Below, one piece after another: positions 22,999 to 34,444 of a stretch of DNA of 34,463 bases (its first letter is position 1; each line of letters opens with the position of its first letter). Source of the stretch: Pseudomonadota bacterium (GTDB lineage: Bacteria; Pseudomonadota; Alphaproteobacteria; SP197). A model generated the notes under the pieces. That model had not been told where the DNA came from and made no database searches. It was given only the letters and a program-made list of their open reading frames with translations. The stretch spans positions 1 to 34,463 of the forward strand of contig JAQCLG010000021.1 in NCBI GenBank assembly GCA_027592745.1. The letters run 5' to 3'. Made by a program: the position numbers and the translations under genes.

Positions 22999-23886
22999 AT
23001 GAACGACCCGATCGCCCCCTTCGACCGCAACGCCCTGCGCCGCCACCGCGCACGGGCGGCGCGGATCGATAACGCAGATGCCGAGTTCCTCTTCGCCGAG
23101 GTCGGCGAACGCCTGATCGACCGGCTCGACGACATCCGCCGCAGCTTTCCCGTGGCCCTGGAGATCGGCGCCCGTCGCGGCGCCCTGCGTACCGCACTGT
23201 CCGGGCGCAACGGCATCGTCACGCTGATCCAGGCCGATCCCTCCCCGGCCATGGCCGCGGCCGGGACGGGGCCGCGCCTGGCGATGGACGAGGAGGCGCT
23301 GCCCTTCGGCAACGCCAGCCTCGACCTCGTCCTTTCCAACCTGGCGCTGCACTGGACCAACGACCTGCCCGGCGCCCTGGCGCAGATCCGCCGCGCCCTG
23401 CGCCCCGACGGACTGCTGCTGGCCGCCATGATCGGCGGCGACAGCCTGATCGAATTGCGCGGCGTTTTGGCGGAGGCCGAAGCCGGCGTGACCGGCGGGA
23501 TGAGCCCGCGCCTCTCGCCGCTGGTCGACGTGCGCGATGCCGGCGCCCTGCTGCAGCGCGCCGGCTTTGCCCTGCCCGTGGTCGACATCGACCGCATCGA
23601 CGTCAGCTACCCCGACGCGCTCGCCCTGATGCGCGACCTGCGCGCCATGGGCGAGGCCAATGCCCTGGCCGAACGGCCGCGCACCCTCGCCCGACGCGAC
23701 GTCATGCTGGCCGCCGCCGCCCTCTACGCCGAACGCCACGGCGATGCCGAGGGCCGCATCCCTGCCACCTTCGACATCGTCTATCTCTCCGGCTGGGCGC
23801 CCGACGCCAGCCAGCAGAAACCCCTGCGTCCCGGCAGCGGCCAGATCAGCCTGACGCAGGTGCTGGGGGAGGACGACGTCTCGTAG
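22999..23886 (+). CDS. NDUFAF5/BioC-like methyltransferase-domain protein
   Basis: The 295-residue protein starts MNDPIAPFDRNALRRHRARA, an N-terminus shared by alphaproteobacterial relatives of the mitochondrial complex I assembly factor NDUFAF5. The motif I region reads VALEIGARRGALRTAL, degenerate compared with canonical LDLGCGTG. LALHWTNDLPGALAQIRRAL and DGLLLAAMIGGDSLIELR are typical of the family. The C-terminus contains FDIVYLSGWAPDASQQKPL, also a hallmark. The human homologue hydroxylates an arginine of a complex I subunit, so a role in complex I assembly is plausible but inferred. It converges on mutT. Confidence 0.85.
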   Translation: MNDPIAPFDRNALRRHRARAARIDNADAEFLFAEVGERLIDRLDDIRRSFPVALEIGARRGALRTALSGRNGIVTLIQADPSPAMAAAGTGPRLAMDEEALPFGNASLDLVLSNLALHWTNDLPGALAQIRRALRPDGLLLAAMIGGDSLIELRGVLAEAEAGVTGGMSPRLSPLVDVRDAGALLQRAGFALPVVDIDRIDVSYPDALALMRDLRAMGEANALAERPRTLARRDVMLAAAALYAERHGDAEGRIPATFDIVYLSGWAPDASQQKPLRPGSGQISLTQVLGEDDVS

Positions 23887-23907
23887 GTCGCCGGCCGTGC
23901 CTTTTCC

Positions 23908-24001
23908 TCCTCATTCCCGCGAACGCGGGAATCCAGGGTGGCAGGCGCTCACCACTGCCACAGCCCGATACCCTGGGCGCCCGCTTCCGCGGGCGTGAGG
24001 A
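23908..24001. repeat. Paired intergenic palindromes (BIME-like) between convergent genes
   Basis: The left arm has ATTCCCGCGAACGCGGGAAT, then CCAGGGT. The right arm, in inverted orientation, has ACCCTGG followed by CGCCCGCTTCCGCGGGCG and TGAGGA. The arms keep stem pairing but differ in stem bases, so they look like two diverged copies of one repeat facing each other. They lie between the NDUFAF5-like and mutT stops and may terminate both. Confidence 0.75.
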
Positions 24002-24035
24002 GAGATTTGTAGCGAGGCATGAAGGGCCTGGGGGC

Positions 24036-24434
24036 TCAAAGCAGGTCGCAGAGCATCGCGACCAGGGGCACGTCGGCGGCGGGCATGGGGTAGGCCGACA
24101 TCCGGTTGGGCCGCACCCAGGCGAGTTCGGCGTGTTCCAGCGCGCTCACCGTGCCCTTCCAGCGGCGGCAGACGTAGAGCGGCATCAGCAGGTGGAAATC
24201 GTCGTAGGCGTGGCTGGCGAAGGTGAAGGGCGCCAGGCAGGCCTGCGTCACGTCGATGCCCAGTTCCTCGCGCAGCTCGCGGATCAGCGCCACCTCCGGC
24301 GTCTCGCCCTGCTGCACCTTGCCGCCGGGAAACTCCCAGAGGCCCGCCATCGGCTTGCCTTGCGGGCGGCGGGCAAGCAGCACCCGGTCGTCGATGTCGA
24401 CCAGGGCGCAGGCAACGACCAGCACGGACTTCAC
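24036..24434 (-). CDS. mutT: 8-oxo-dGTP diphosphatase-like Nudix hydrolase
   Basis: The 132-residue protein starts at a GTG (24434) reading VKSVLVVACALVDIDDRVLL and has the Nudix box GGKVQQGETPEVALIRELRE continuing ELGID. ARRPQGKPMAGLWEFPGG precedes the box, as in MutT, which removes oxidised guanine nucleotides. The GTG start overlaps the stop of the upstream GNAT gene (GTGA), so the pair is coupled. Confidence 0.9.
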   Translation of the reverse strand: MKSVLVVACALVDIDDRVLLARRPQGKPMAGLWEFPGGKVQQGETPEVALIRELREELGIDVTQACLAPFTFASHAYDDFHLLMPLYVCRRWKGTVSALEHAELAWVRPNRMSAYPMPAADVPLVAMLCDLL

Positions 24435-24976
24435 GAGCGCCACTCCTGCCGTGTCAGCCGGTAGCATTCGCCGATCATGCTGCCGCCGCGCTCGGGCAGG
24501 ACGTCGAAGGCGACATTGCCGATGCGCCGCAGCCCGGCCTTGGCGAGCACCCGGCAGGAGGCCCGGTTGACGACCGCGGCATGCGAATGGAGGGCATCGA
24601 GGCCGAGGTCGACGAAAGCGAAGTCGACCACGGCCCGGGCGGCCTCGGTGGCGTAACCCCGGCCCCAGAGCCAGAGCGCAAAGATGTAGCCCAGTTCGGC
24701 GGCACGGCGGTCCTCGAAGAGATCGAGGCCGATGGAGCCGATCGCCTCGCTGCCCGTCTTCTCGAGCACGACCCAGACATGGCCGCCGCCGTGGCGGCGT
24801 TCGGCGACCACGGCCTCGGCGAAGGCGATGCCGCCGCCAGTCGGGTAGGGATGGGGCACTTCCGCGGTGTAGCGCGCGACCTCCCACAGGCGGGCGTAGG
24901 CCTCGACGTCGCGGCCGTGGCGGGGTTCCAGGGGCTCCAGCCGCAGGCGCCTGGTGATGAGGGTCGGGATCGTCAT
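24431..24976 (-). CDS. GNAT family N-acetyltransferase (RimJ/RimL-like)
   Basis: The 181-residue protein starts MTIPTLITRRLRLEPLEPRH, the usual opening of RimJ/RimL-like acetyltransferases. The acetyl-CoA region is AELGYIFALWLWGRGYATEA, and NRASCRVLAKAGLRRIGNV forms the C-terminal conserved part. The acceptor is unknown. It is coupled to mutT by a four-base overlap. A paralogue lies directly upstream, with matching LWEV-RYTA--PHPYP segments. Confidence 0.87.
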   Translation of the reverse strand: MTIPTLITRRLRLEPLEPRHGRDVEAYARLWEVARYTAEVPHPYPTGGGIAFAEAVVAERRHGGGHVWVVLEKTGSEAIGSIGLDLFEDRRAAELGYIFALWLWGRGYATEAARAVVDFAFVDLGLDALHSHAAVVNRASCRVLAKAGLRRIGNVAFDVLPERGGSMIGECYRLTRQEWRS

Positions 24977-25019
24977 GGCGCGCGCGTTCTAGCCCCCGCC
25001 GCACGCGCCGTCCACGGCC

Positions 25020-25568
25020 TCAGCGCAGCTGCGACCAGTAGGCACGGTAGGCCTCGCACAACATGTCGGTGTCGCGCGCCGGGGCGGGCATCCTCTGCTC
25101 GCCGATGCGGCGCAGCCCGGCCTTGGCCAACACGCGGCAGGAAGCGGGGTTCTCGACATTGGCGTAGGCCTCGATCAGGTCCAGCCGCATGTAGCCGAAC
25201 CCTAGGCGGATCATGGCACGCGCCGCCTCGGTGGCGTAACCCTTGCCCCAGGCCCAGGGGGCGAAGGCGTAGCCCAGTTCGCCGGTGCGGCGGTCGTCGG
25301 CAAGGGTGATGTCGATGACGCCGACCATGCCCTCCTCGCCCCCGCCGATCACGGCAAAGACCCAGCCGCCGCCGTCGCGCCGCTCCTGGGTCGAGCGCCG
25401 CGCGAAATCCTCGGCGCAGCGCGGCGGATAGGGGTGGGGAATGTTGGCGGTGTAACGCGAGACCTCCCAGAGCCGCGCGAAACGATCGAGACCGCGGGCG
25501 TGTTCGAGCACCAGGGGCTCAAGACGCAGGCGTTCGGTCGCAACCGGCCGGGGGCCTTCGAGCTTCAC
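25020..25568 (-). CDS. GNAT family N-acetyltransferase, paralogue of the next gene
   Basis: The 182-residue protein from a GTG at 25568 reads VKLEGPRPVATERLRLEPLV. GELGYAFAPWAWGKGYATEA marks the acetyl-CoA-binding region, and NPASCRVLAKAGLRRIGEQR closes the domain. Both this and the downstream GNAT share LWEVSRYTANIPHPYP-type text near residue 35, indicating a tandem duplication. No upstream ATG in frame gives a family-like N-terminus, so the GTG is the best start. The substrate is unknown. Confidence 0.84.
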   Translation of the reverse strand: MKLEGPRPVATERLRLEPLVLEHARGLDRFARLWEVSRYTANIPHPYPPRCAEDFARRSTQERRDGGGWVFAVIGGGEEGMVGVIDITLADDRRTGELGYAFAPWAWGKGYATEAARAMIRLGFGYMRLDLIEAYANVENPASCRVLAKAGLRRIGEQRMPAPARDTDMLCEAYRAYWSQLR

Positions 25569-25677
25569 GGGCGGCCCCGCGCTGCCGGCGCAAGGCTGCT
25601 GCGGGCACGCCCTTCGTCGTTGCACGACCGCCTGTCGGCGCCGGCAATGGCGAAACTCGGCATGAAGAACCCCCGTT

Positions 25678-27153
25678 GTGCAGCCGCTCGGGCGGCATGC
25701 TAAGACCGCGCCGACTCGGGCGCAAACACCGGAGAGTTCCCTGGACACGAACGCAGGATCGCGCGGCAGCGATGCAACAGGTGCGCCCGGCCGGCGCGCC
25801 GAGCTGATGGCCCTGGCACGCCTGGGCGTGCCGCTGGCCGGCGCCAACCTCGCCGAGCTGAGCATGGCGCTGACCGACATGGCGATCGTGGGCCGCCTGG
25901 GCGCGGTAGAATTCGCCGCCGTCGGCCTGGCCGGCGGCGTCATCTTCAGTGCCGAAGCGATCCTCTCGGGCGTGCTCACCGTCGTTGGCGTGCTGGTCGC
26001 CGAGGCCTATGGGCGTGGCGAGCGCGAACGGGTCGGCGCCATCGCAGGCCAGGGCCTGCGCATCGGACTGCTGCTGTCCCTGCCGCTCATGGCGCTCTGC
26101 CTCATCCTGCCCGGGATCCTGGCATGGACCGGCCAGGATCCGGCGGTGGTCGCCCTGGGCGCGGTCTATCTCAACGCGGTGGTGTGGTCCTTCCCGTTTT
26201 TCATGGCCTATGCCGTGCTGGTCGATGTCGCCACGGCCCTGCACCGGCCCCGCACGGTGTTCCTGGTCTCGACCACCGCCGTGGCGGTGAATGCCGTGCT
26301 GAGCTGGTATCTCGTCTTCGGCGTCGGGGGGTGGAACGGGCTGGGTGTCGCCGGCGCCGGTTACGCCACCAGCCTGGTCAACGCCGCCATGGTGACCGCC
26401 CTGGCCGCCGCCTGTTTCGGCGGCAGGCAACTGCGCCGCTGGCTGCCGCTTGGCGCCCTGCTGCGCGGCGACCGTGCGGCGGGCCGCGACATCGTCAAGG
26501 TCGGCCTGCCGGTGGCCGGCATGACGCTGGCCGAAAGCGGCATGTTCACGGTCGTCATGGTCCTGATCGGCGGTTTTGGCGCGATCGCCCTGGCGGCCAG
26601 CAAGATGGTCTTCGGGTATGTCCAGGTCGCCGGCGCCTTTGCCTTCGCAGCGGCCGATGCGGCAGCGATCCGCGTCGCCCTGGCGGCCGGGCGCGGCGAC
26701 CGCACGGGCGTCTCGCGCGCCGGGCTGCTTGCCTGCATCGTCGGCACGGCGATCCTCGTCCTGCTCGCCCTAGTGCCGCTCGCCTTCCCCCATGGCGTGG
26801 CGGCGGTGTTCCTGGGGCAGCTCGACGGCCAGGACCTAGAGGTCGCCCGGCAGGCCCGCCTGCTCTTCGGCATCGGAGCGCTCTATCTCGTGCTGCAGGG
26901 CCTGCAGACCATCACCGAACATGCCCTGCGCGGCCTGCGCGACACGCTGGTGCCGATGTGGCAGTCGCTGGCCGGCCTCTGGCTGATCGGCCTGGCGGGC
27001 GGCGCGCTGCTTGCCCATGCCCTGGACATGGGGGTCGCCGGCCTGTGGTGGGGCATGGCGGCGGGCGCAGGCATCACCGCCATGCTTTTCCTGCGCCGCT
27101 TCTGCGTCCTGGCCGCGCGGGTCGGCCCGCCCGGGGACACTCAGGAACGGTAG
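25678..27153 (+). CDS. MATE family efflux transporter (NorM/DinF-like)
   Basis: The multidrug and toxin extrusion protein has twelve hydrophobic segments. The first conserved repeat is ALTDMAIVGRLGAVEFAAVG. The second half begins around VKVGLPVAGMTLAESGMFTV and contains LQTITEHALRGLRDTLVPMW. These proteins export cationic drugs or metabolites using Na+ or H+. The start is uncertain: the frame is open from a GTG at 25678 (491 residues), but the first ~40 residues are not family-like. An ATG at 25807 would remove part of the usual pre-helix. It overlaps argJ tail-to-tail by 13 bases. Confidence 0.83.
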   Translation: MQPLGRHAKTAPTRAQTPESSLDTNAGSRGSDATGAPGRRAELMALARLGVPLAGANLAELSMALTDMAIVGRLGAVEFAAVGLAGGVIFSAEAILSGVLTVVGVLVAEAYGRGERERVGAIAGQGLRIGLLLSLPLMALCLILPGILAWTGQDPAVVALGAVYLNAVVWSFPFFMAYAVLVDVATALHRPRTVFLVSTTAVAVNAVLSWYLVFGVGGWNGLGVAGAGYATSLVNAAMVTALAAACFGGRQLRRWLPLGALLRGDRAAGRDIVKVGLPVAGMTLAESGMFTVVMVLIGGFGAIALAASKMVFGYVQVAGAFAFAAADAAAIRVALAAGRGDRTGVSRAGLLACIVGTAILVLLALVPLAFPHGVAAVFLGQLDGQDLEVARQARLLFGIGALYLVLQGLQTITEHALRGLRDTLVPMWQSLAGLWLIGLAGGALLAHALDMGVAGLWWGMAAGAGITAMLFLRRFCVLAARVGPPGDTQER

Positions 27154-28388
27154 TCGGCGTTGATGTCGATGTAGCCGCGCGTCAGGTCGCAGGTCCACAC
27201 GGTCGCCTTGCCGCGCCCGATGCCGACGTCGACCGCGATGACGATGTCACGGCCTGCCATGTGGCGCGCGACGGGAGCCTCGTCGTAGCCCTCCGGCGGG
27301 GCGCCGTTGACCGCGACGGCATGGCCACCGACCAGGATGTCGAGGCTGGTCTCGGCGATCTGCTGGCCCGACTTGCCCACCGCCATGACGATGCGGCCCC
27401 AGTTGGCATCGCCCCCGGCGATCGCGGTCTTGACGAGCGGGGAGTTGGCGATGGCAAGCCCGATGGTGCGCGCCGCGCGCGAGGACTTCGCACCGCTCAC
27501 CGTGATCTCGACGAACTTCTGGGCGCCCTCGCCGTCGCGCACGACCTGGTGGGCAAGGTCGAGGCAGACGCCGTCGAGTGCCTTGCGGAAGGCGCGCAGG
27601 TGGGGATCGGAAAGCGCGCTCACCTTCCGGTGCCCTGCCGCACCGGTGGCAAAGAGCTGCAGGGTGTCGCTGGTCGAGGTGTCGCTGTCGACCGTGATGG
27701 CGTTGAACGAACGGTCGGCCGCCGAGGCGAGCATCGCCTGGAGCACGGCCGGGGGGATCGCCGCATCGGTGAAGACGTAGGCCAGCATCGTCGCCATGTC
27801 CGGCGCGATCATGCCCGAGCCCTTGGCCATGCCGGTGATCGTCACCGGCGTGCCGGCGATCTCGGTCATCACCGAGGCGCCCTTGGGGTAGGTGTCGGTC
27901 GTCATGATGGCGACCGCGGCGTCCTCGAAGGCGCCGGCTTTCAGTCGTTTGTGGACGTTGGGCAGTTCCCGCACGATCTTCTCGATCGGCAGCGGCTGGC
28001 CGATGACGCCGGTCGAGGCGACGAACACCTCGCCCGGCTTGCCGCCGACGAGATCGGCGACGGCGCGCGCGGCAGACGCCACGGCATCGTCGCCGGCCTT
28101 GCCGGTGTAGACGTTGGCATTTCCCGAATTGACGATCAGCGCGCGAGCCTTGCCCCTGGCCAGGTGCTTGCGGCACCAGCGCACCGGAGCGCCCGCCGTG
28201 CTCGATTTCGTGAACACGCCGGCGACGCTTGCCGGACGCTCGAACACCGCAAGCATCAGGTCGAGCTTGGTCGAACTGGCCTTGATGCCGCAGCGCCCGG
28301 TCGCCAGCGCAACGCCGGCGACCGGGAGCATGTCGGGGAAACGCTCCGGTGCGAGCGGCGATACGGCGGTGGTGGGCGAAGCGGCCAT
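27141..28388 (-). CDS. argJ: Glutamate N-acetyltransferase / amino-acid acetyltransferase (ornithine acetyltransferase)
   Basis: ArgJ transfers acetyl from N-acetylornithine to glutamate in the cyclic arginine pathway. The 415-residue precursor contains the autoproteolysis site KGSGMIAPDMATML; cleavage before the threonine gives two subunits. SGNANVYTGKAGDDA, MTTDTYPKGA, DSDTSTSDTLQLFATG, GGDANWGRIVMAVGKSG and the C-terminal INADYRS are all family landmarks. The start ATG is at 28388, four bases after the parvulin stop on the same strand, so both are likely co-transcribed. Confidence 0.95.
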   Translation of the reverse strand: MAASPTTAVSPLAPERFPDMLPVAGVALATGRCGIKASSTKLDLMLAVFERPASVAGVFTKSSTAGAPVRWCRKHLARGKARALIVNSGNANVYTGKAGDDAVASAARAVADLVGGKPGEVFVASTGVIGQPLPIEKIVRELPNVHKRLKAGAFEDAAVAIMTTDTYPKGASVMTEIAGTPVTITGMAKGSGMIAPDMATMLAYVFTDAAIPPAVLQAMLASAADRSFNAITVDSDTSTSDTLQLFATGAAGHRKVSALSDPHLRAFRKALDGVCLDLAHQVVRDGEGAQKFVEITVSGAKSSRAARTIGLAIANSPLVKTAIAGGDANWGRIVMAVGKSGQQIAETSLDILVGGHAVAVNGAPPEGYDEAPVARHMAGRDIVIAVDVGIGRGKATVWTCDLTRGYIDINADYRS

Positions 28389-28392
28389 GGCG

Positions 28393-29223
28393 TCAGTCCG
28401 ATGCGGGTTCTTCCGTGGCGCCCACAATCTCGATGTCGGCGTCGGCGCGCAATGCATCGATGCGGTCGTAGATCGCCTGTTCGGCGATCTGGCCCCGCAG
28501 GGTCGCGGCCATCTCCTCGAAGCCGGGAACCGGCGCGGAGCGGCGCTCCTCGACCTTGATGACATGCCAGCCGAAGGGCGACTGCACGGGGCCGGAAATC
28601 TCGCCGGCCTGCAGGGCAAAGGCGGCATCGGCGAACTCGGGCACCATCTCCTCGTGGCCGAACCAGCCCAGGTCGCCGCCGTCGGGCCCGCTGGGGCCGG
28701 TCGAGGCCTCCTGGGCCAGGGTGGCGAAATCCTCGCCGGCTTCCAGACGCTCGACCAGGGCCTGGGCCTCCTCCTCGCTCTCGACCAGGATGTGGCGGGC
28801 GTGGATCTGCTCGCCCTGGCCGAACGCGGCATACTCGGCAGCCCAGGTCTCATAGGCGGCCTGAAGCTCCTCGTCGCTGATCTCGGCCGACATGACGTCC
28901 TGCATGTAGAGCTGCTGGAGGACCTGCTCGCCGATCATGACCATCTGGTCGCGGTAGGCCTCGCTCTCCTCCAGGCCCTGCGCCTGGGCGGCCGCGACCA
29001 CCAGCTTGCGGTCGATGACCTGGTTGAGCATGGGCTCCCAGAGCGTCTCGATCGGAATCTGCTGGTATTCGGCAGGCAGCCCCTGGATGGCGGCGACCAC
29101 ATCGTCGCGCGTGATCTCTGCGCCATCGACCCGTGCGACGACCTCGTCGCCCTCCTGGGCAAGGGCGGGAAGGGCAAAAACGGCAAGACAAAGGGCGCCT
29201 ACGGCGGCCCGCAACATCCTCAT
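28393..29223 (-). CDS. Periplasmic parvulin-type peptidyl-prolyl isomerase
   Basis: The 276-residue protein starts [20 protein letters not shown] and has a signal peptide ending at ALAQ (about residue 23). A SurA-like N-terminal region follows, then a parvulin domain (about residues 130-230) with [39 protein letters not shown] and [12 protein letters not shown]. It assists folding of exported and outer-membrane proteins. The ATG at 29223 follows GGAGG at a good spacing. The gene is divergent from secA, which fits a shared role in secretion, and leads into argJ. Confidence 0.92.
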   Translation of the reverse strand: MRMLRAAVGALCLAVFALPALAQEGDEVVARVDGAEITRDDVVAAIQGLPAEYQQIPIETLWEPMLNQVIDRKLVVAAAQAQGLEESEAYRDQMVMIGEQVLQQLYMQDVMSAEISDEELQAAYETWAAEYAAFGQGEQIHARHILVESEEEAQALVERLEAGEDFATLAQEASTGPSGPDGGDLGWFGHEEMVPEFADAAFALQAGEISGPVQSPFGWHVIKVEERRSAPVPGFEEMAATLRGQIAEQAIYDRIDALRADADIEIVGATEEPASD

Positions 29224-29303
29224 CAGACATCCTCCAGGGGGAAAGTTGGCGTTTCAGACCATATTGGTCGCCGGGACACAAGGGCCACCCCGATCACGCC
29301 GCG

Positions 29304-29332
29304 TTGACACAGGCGGTGGCGCTCCCTATCTG
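29304..29332 (+). promoter_or_regulatory. Sigma-70-like promoter of secA
   Basis: TTGACA (29304-29309) is followed after exactly 17 bases by TATCTG (29327-29332), 51 bases before the secA ATG. The -35 is a perfect consensus and the -10 is a partial match, so this is a convincing housekeeping promoter for the downstream gene. Confidence 0.68.
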
Positions 29333-29383
29333 TGCCGGGTCACACAGCCTGCTTTCCGCGGGCCCAAAACATTGGATTCACAG

Positions 29384-32155
<2,772 letters not shown>

Positions 32156-32205
32156 GGGGGCCACTGCCGCTCATCCGTCATGGCGGTGCCACGAGAGTTG
32201 CAGCA

Positions 32206-33102
32206 ATGACCGAGCCGGGACGCACCGACGACTTCCAAGACCGGGTGCTGGAACTTCTCAAGGCCATCGAAGGGCACGATGGCCGGGGGCTTGTCGGTAT
32301 CAGCACGCTGCGCAGCGTGCTGCTTGATCTGCATGATTTCCTGCTTTCCGGCGCCGTGAATTCCCGTACGGCTGCCCATCCCAATCCACTCACGCGGTAT
32401 GGCTGCCAGTGCTTCTCGCAATCGGACGAGGACGGTATCACGCTCGAAATCCTGCGCCGTCCCGGAATCTTTGCCGAGTTCGGTGTCGGCAATGGTCTTC
32501 AGAACAACACCCTGATCCTTGCCGCACTGGGCTGGAACGGTGTGTGGGTGGGTGACGAGGCCCTTGCCTTCGATCTCTCGGGGATTCCATCGCAGCGGTT
32601 GAACTTTCAGCAGGTGCGTATCACGCGCGACAACATCGTCGGGCTGGCCCGCAGCGGTCTGGCGGCCCTGCACGCCGAAAACGCTGATGTCATTTCCTGC
32701 GATCTCGACGGCAACGACCTTCTTTTTGTCGAAGCGCTGCTGGAGAGCGGGCTCAAGCCCAGTCTTTTCATCGTCGAGTACAATGCGAAGTTTCCCCCGC
32801 CGGTACGTTTCGCCATCGCCTATGACGCCGAACACCGGTGGCAGGGCGACGATTACTACGGCGCCTCGCTCTGCAGCTTCACCGATCTGTTTGCACGCTT
32901 CGGCTACATGCTCGTCTGCTGCAACGCTCATACCGGCACGAACACCTTTTTCGTGGAGCAACGGCATCGTGAGCATTTCCAGGACGTTCCCGGCGATGTC
33001 ACGGAAATCTACGCCGCGCCGCATCAGCACATGCTCAATCGGCACGGCCAGAAGACCTCTCCACGGACCGTGCGCCATCTGTTCCGAACGACGCCCGGTT
33101 GA
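32206..33102 (+). CDS. Uncharacterised FkbM-like protein
   Basis: The 298-residue protein starts MTEPGRTDDFQDRVLELLKA. The central part reads CFSQSDEDGITLEILRR, then IFAEFGVGNGLQNNTLILAA, which looks like a SAM-binding motif of FkbM-type methyltransferases. VISCDLDGNDLLFVEALLES and FIVEYNAKFPPPVRFAIAYD follow. I recall a loosely defined family with these features, often near polysaccharide genes, but the function is not known. Two lines I counted have about 60-62% GC, compared with 67% in one counted line of the upstream secA gene, which hints at transfer. No glycan genes are visible nearby. Confidence 0.6.
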   Translation: MTEPGRTDDFQDRVLELLKAIEGHDGRGLVGISTLRSVLLDLHDFLLSGAVNSRTAAHPNPLTRYGCQCFSQSDEDGITLEILRRPGIFAEFGVGNGLQNNTLILAALGWNGVWVGDEALAFDLSGIPSQRLNFQQVRITRDNIVGLARSGLAALHAENADVISCDLDGNDLLFVEALLESGLKPSLFIVEYNAKFPPPVRFAIAYDAEHRWQGDDYYGASLCSFTDLFARFGYMLVCCNAHTGTNTFFVEQRHREHFQDVPGDVTEIYAAPHQHMLNRHGQKTSPRTVRHLFRTTPG

Positions 33103-33265
33103 AGCACCCAACCCTGCACCTTAGATTTGTCTGACAGCTTGATGGAATCGTCTGGCGGGGTTCTACTCGCAGCCACCGATGCCATTTGAATTGCAGCGCC
33201 AGCCGATGCGCTGTCGTTGGATACCTGCGGCCCGCAGCCCGACGATCACGAACAAGGAGAGCCTC

Positions 33266-34387
33266 ATGAAACTTCACAAGCTGATCGAGAAGATCCAGGC
33301 CCGGGGCGCCACGCGCCGGGAAATACACGCCGCCATGGCCGGCGCCGGGCTGGGCATCGCAACTTTCCCCGGCACGGCGAGTTACGCGCGCGCCGAGGGC
33401 GAGGTGACCTATTTCACCTGGGCCGGCTAAGACATTCCCGAGTTCGTTCCCGGCTACATCCAGAAGTACGGCGGCCCGCCCGCCTATTCGCTGTTCGGCG
33501 AGGATGAGGAAGCCTTCTCCAAGGTGCGCGCGGGTTATCGCCCCGATGTCGCCCATCCCTGCAAGGTCACCCTGGGCCGCTTCCGCGACGCGGGCCTGAT
33601 CGAGCCGATGGACCCCAGCCGCATCGCCGCCTGGCCCGATGTCTGGCCGGAGCTGAAGAACTCCGACGGCGTGGAGACCGATGAAGGCATCTGGCAGGTG
33701 CCCTTCGACTGGGGCAACGCCTCCGTGCTCTACCGCACCGATCTGGTCGATCCGGCCTATCAGGAGAACCCGACCTGGGAAATCCTCTGGGACGAGCGTT
33801 ATGCCGGCAAGCTGGCGACCTTCGATTCGGTCGATGGCGCGGTCCTGGTTGCGGGCCTGGTCGCGGGCGCCCAGGACATCTTCCACATGACCGACGAGGA
33901 ACTGGCGCGCGCCAAGGAACTGCTGACCAAGCAGCGCGACCTGCTGCTCTTCTACTGGACCGACCAGTCGGCGGTGGAACAGGCGCTGGCCTCGGGCGAG
34001 CTCGTGGCCGCCTACGCCTGGAACGATGCCGTGGTGAACCTCAAGAACCAGGGCCTGCCGGTCGAGTACATGAACCCCAAGGAAGGCATCTTCACCTGGT
34101 TCTGCGGCATGGTCATGATCAAGGACGGCCCAGGCGACAAGGAAGCCGCCTACGACCTGATCAACGCCATGCTGGAGCCGGAAGTCGGCGCCTGGCTGAT
34201 CGACAATTACGGCTACGGCCACGCCAACAGCAAGTCGGCCGAACTGGTCGCGCCCGAGCGTCTGGTCGAGCTGGGCATCAGTTCACCCTCGGCCCTGTTC
34301 GCCGACGGCATCTTCTTTGCCGAGATCGATCCCGATGTGCGCCAGCGCTACATCGACGCCTTCGAGGAAGTGAAGGCCGGCTTCTAG
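33266..34387 (+). pseudogene. Polyamine-type ABC transporter substrate-binding protein with in-frame TAA
   Basis: A single frame of 374 codons begins MKLHKLIEKIQARGATRREI behind AAGGAG and ends EEVKAGF at 34387. It has a Tat-like leader with TRREIHAAMAGAGLGIAT. The mature region reads EVTYFTWAG, then TAA at 33428-33430, then DIPEFVPGYIQKYGG. Relatives of PotD/PotF normally continue through this point, most likely with Tyr. Downstream of the stop the rest is intact: VPFDWGNASVLYRTDLVDP, WTDQSAVEQALASGELVAAY and GYGHANSKSA. One base change in codon 55 explains everything. It is either a recent nonsense mutation or a sequence error; without the stop it would be a normal spermidine/putrescine-type binding protein. 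Confidence 0.85.
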
Positions 34388-34444
34388 ATCGGATCGTCCT
34401 CGGGAGGAACCGCTCGCGGTCCCACCCGAGGAGGTGAATCCGAT
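34388..34444. terminator. Large imperfect palindrome right after the binding-protein gene
   Basis: ATCGGAT (34388-34394) pairs with ATCCGAT (34438-34444). Inside it CCTCGGG-GG-ACCGC pairs with GCGGT-CC-CCCGAGG around a TC centre. The structure starts at the base after the stop codon. It could attenuate transcription between the binding protein and later transporter genes. The last 19 bases of the window show no recognisable gene start. Confidence 0.55.

Noticed and set aside
33428-33430. Programmed readthrough or recoding of the TAA in the ABC binding protein
   Set aside because: TAA is not a selenocysteine or pyrrolysine codon in known systems and no recoding structure is visible. A point mutation or sequence error is simpler.
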